64,000 bases of DNA from Hippasteria phrygiana. Its lineage: Eukaryota > Echinodermata > Asteroidea > Valvatida > Goniasteridae. Below are positions 61,292-64,000 of this stretch, piece after piece; positions within the stretch are counted from its first letter, which is position 1, and each line of letters starts with the position of its first letter. Below the pieces are notes generated by a model. The model was not told the origin of the DNA, did not search any database, and worked only from the letters and a program-made list of their open reading frames with translations. The position numbers and the translations under genes were made by a program. The stretch is from assembly GCA_037893225.1 (NCBI GenBank), contig JAZGUH010000751.1, positions 310,001-374,000 of the forward strand, given 5' to 3'.

Positions 61292-61533
<242 letters not shown>

Positions 61534-61574
61534 CCACTCTGACATCCTCAGGCCCAGAACAGGTCTCTTTTTTT

Positions 61575-61731
61575 AACCCTCCTGTTCTCAAGGCCAAAAT
61601 GGAGCCAGCTACCCTATTATCAAAACCATGGAGGAAGGAATATCAAGTGACAGATTGAAACACACACAAACTGTGAGAGTTGGTGTTTAGAGGTTTTGAT
61701 AGGCTGTGATAGTTATAAGTATAGGAGGGTT
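61575..61731. mobile_element. MITE with AACCCTCCT ends
   Basis: It runs from aaccctcctgttctcaagg to agtataggagggtt. A partial relative lies at 13430-13561 (ggagccaactaccctac, gataggttatgatcgtt, aggagggtt). Confidence 0.6.
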
Positions 61732-62275
61732 CATTACCAAAGCCATTTCATGTGTGTCCCTTTAATCTGAGGAAATTCCCCCTATGATAAAGCCATTTCA
61801 TGATAACACAGAGGGGAGGCAAGACTCATTCAAAAATTCATTCAACAAATTCAATTTTGCTCCAACACCCCTTAAGTGACAGTGACTTCCAATGTCAGAA
61901 AACACATAAAATATTCACGAAGCGTGTTAATAATTTTCTTTTATAGGAGAACCATGTCCTTCAAGGTGAATAGTAATACAGTGTGAAGATGGAATGTTTG
62001 CGTCGGGGATGATGTTAATTAGAACAGAGATTAAGCCGAGTAAGCCTTTGATTTTTTTTACACAGGCTCTCGGAATGCACCGAGTATTCCAGTGCTTCAT
62101 ACATTACGTCAGGATAGGGCAAAAAAAGAGAATTGTAATACATTAATAAATTCTTGTGGGGAGTAATATTTGACAGTGGTAAAAGGGACCTTGCACACAA
62201 AAAAAGTTAAAGACAGCACTCTAGGCCTAAGCCTAAAACAGAAAGCAGCTGCCCCCGGAGATTTCCAAGTCTTAC

Positions 62276-62339
62276 CGGACTCAAAGCGTTGGATATCCCC
62301 TGCCTTATTGTAAGTCTCTGATGACCTCGGGGTCAACAC
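62276..62339 (-). CDS. Possible 5' exon of the EF-hand/septin transcript
   Basis: A good donor (GTAAGACTT) ends an open stretch reading SSETYNKAGDIQRFES in phase 1. Joined to the exon at 52091 it gives FESALRSAFREVDEE, a natural EF-hand entering helix. An in-frame stop lies just upstream and there is no ATG, so the exon is either internal with an acceptor I cannot place, or untranslated. The 5' limit given is only the end of the open frame. Confidence 0.3.
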
Positions 62340-64000
62340 TCAATCACGAAACACCAGCCAAGAAACTCCACAAAGATCAGGCACTGGATGGAAGCCAGTG
62401 ACTCGTCCAGTTCTCCACAAAATAGATCTCGTTAAAAATTGAAACGCTTACAGTACTATGTGTTGCACATAATCTCAGCGGGGCGTGCAGTGATTTTTTT
62501 ATTGTCTCGCCCGGACACTACCCTAGTGTGTGTGTTGTAGGTACATGTATGCTCTCCCTGCTGTAATATACAGATCCTGCAGATAGATGTCTGATATCGG
62601 CCTGTGTGCTTGATTTTAGGCAGGAAGCATCGGCTATATGGCACAAACCATTCACTTCCTGGGTAGATATCCGGAGGGAACAAATTAGGGGCGGTCGGGA
62701 GCGGAAGTTAAAATGCTGGTCGGTGCTTTTTCTGACGGGGGAGGGGGTTAACTCCTTTTCCGACTAGTGAAAATGTGCTGCTTTTTAAATATTTTATATA
62801 CACAAAGTGAAAGAGAAGTGTGAACATGTTCTGCACTGATGCTCAGGCTGAATAATATTTTATGCCTCGCCTATTTTCAGATGCCGACTTGTGCAATAAA
62901 TTAACGCATAACTTACGCACTTGTTTTAGGTGGCGTAAGTTGGTCTGCACAAACTGTGACAGGATGATTTAATCGGACGAGCATATAGCATCGTAATCGC
63001 GTAGGGCAGTTTGTTGCTCAAGATATTTTCTAAGTTCTCTTGATTATTTACGAGGTTAATGAAATATGCATCAGCTGAAGGTTTACCTATGAGAGTTGAC
63101 AACCATTTCTCAGAGTGAAAACAATGAAAGTTTCAAAATGGTGCCGCCGTAGTTATTTCACAACCGTCCTATGAATTTCTACCATTATAATTAAACAGTC
63201 GTAAAAGTCACGAATATCCTCACCATGATGTAAAAAAAAAAAACATTGGGCAGCTCAGCAGCTACAAAAGTGTTTTGTGAAATTGACCGCAACGGCGCAA
63301 GAACATCGCGCTGCTGCGCATTTTTTGGGTGACACAAATAGTACTAAATGGTCTATGTTACGCACCATTTTATGACATTAGCTGCAGAAGCCTGACAGAA
63401 CCCAGAGAAATAATCTAACGCAGATGCAATGCTTCAAATTCACTGCTTTGGACCAAGAGCTCTTATTTCATTGCCTGGAGGTACGTAGACTGCTAATTGG
63501 TATGTAATGGAGCTGTCACTCAGTAGTGGGATTAGATTCAAGTGTAGTTGGAGTGGAGTGGGTGGGGATAGTGGTCAAATAAGCCTTGAAGGGGTTCTGG
63601 GTGTAAACTGTTCAATATTTGCTAGCACAGCCAGAGTGCTTGTATTTGTGTGGTGTGAATGTGTGCAAATTTTGTCCAATTAGAAGACTGCTTGAGAAGT
63701 TGCTGGTCGAAATAAATCCATTATTAAAAGCTGTACAGAACAGAGAACAGATTACCTTTGTGACATGTCACCCGAGATTATATTTTTGTTATCCTTCTCC
63801 AACATTCCATGCAATGTTAATATACTGATGTTTATTTTCCCCCGAGTTAGAACATTTCATATCAGAGATCAAAGTGTTGGCTCAAGATCAATATTCCAAT
63901 GTATCACAATGACAAATGAAAACATGGGGCTAACTTATGTCACTCGACAACCACGGCACCACATCAGTCAAAGAGCAAGGAACTGTTTCCACGCATCAGT

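Overview
The window is animal genomic DNA with intron-rich genes, AT-rich introns and many small non-autonomous transposons. Protein content and repeat style fit a marine deuterostome. An echinoderm such as a sea star is my best guess, but this rests on remembered family resemblance and not on a search. Two protein-coding genes can be rebuilt exon by exon. Both lie on the minus strand, with matching splice phases and GT/AG boundaries throughout.

Gene 1 (about 31.7 kb down to 3.2 kb) is a RADIL/RASIP1-type Rap1 effector. Thirteen coding exons sum to 4278 nt (1425 residues). The domain order is an afadin-like RA domain, a second RA domain, FHA, DIL and a C-terminal PDZ. It looks like the single invertebrate counterpart of vertebrate RADIL and RASIP1, and it carries an extra N-terminal RA domain that vertebrate RADIL is not known to have.

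Gene 2 (about 45 kb, probably 52 kb or beyond, down to 37.5 kb) is a septin of the SEPTIN3/9/12 group. Eight exons give a 327-residue GTPase core. The first core exon also encodes, in frame and upstream of the septin start helix, the second half of an EF-hand-like motif. Its first half lies in a phase-matched exon at 51948-52091, which also holds another degenerate EF-hand. This predicted EF-hand/septin fusion is the most unusual item in the window. The true N-terminus is not resolved; a possible further 5' exon lies at 62276.

The rest is introns and intergenic DNA full of repeats: TTAA-flanked piggyBac-like MITEs, a tRNA-derived SINE family (one copy forming a perfect palindrome, another split by a TA-flanked MITE), several TIR element families, long foldbacks, and G-rich or simple tandem arrays at 9.7, 12.5, 53.4, 58.2, 59.8 and 61.3 kb. 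I found no autonomous transposon ORF, rRNA, intact tRNA or CRISPR array. The two genes are in tandem, about 5.8 kb apart between coding ends. Both products act at cell adhesion or cortical cytoskeleton, but nothing in the sequence shows that they work together.
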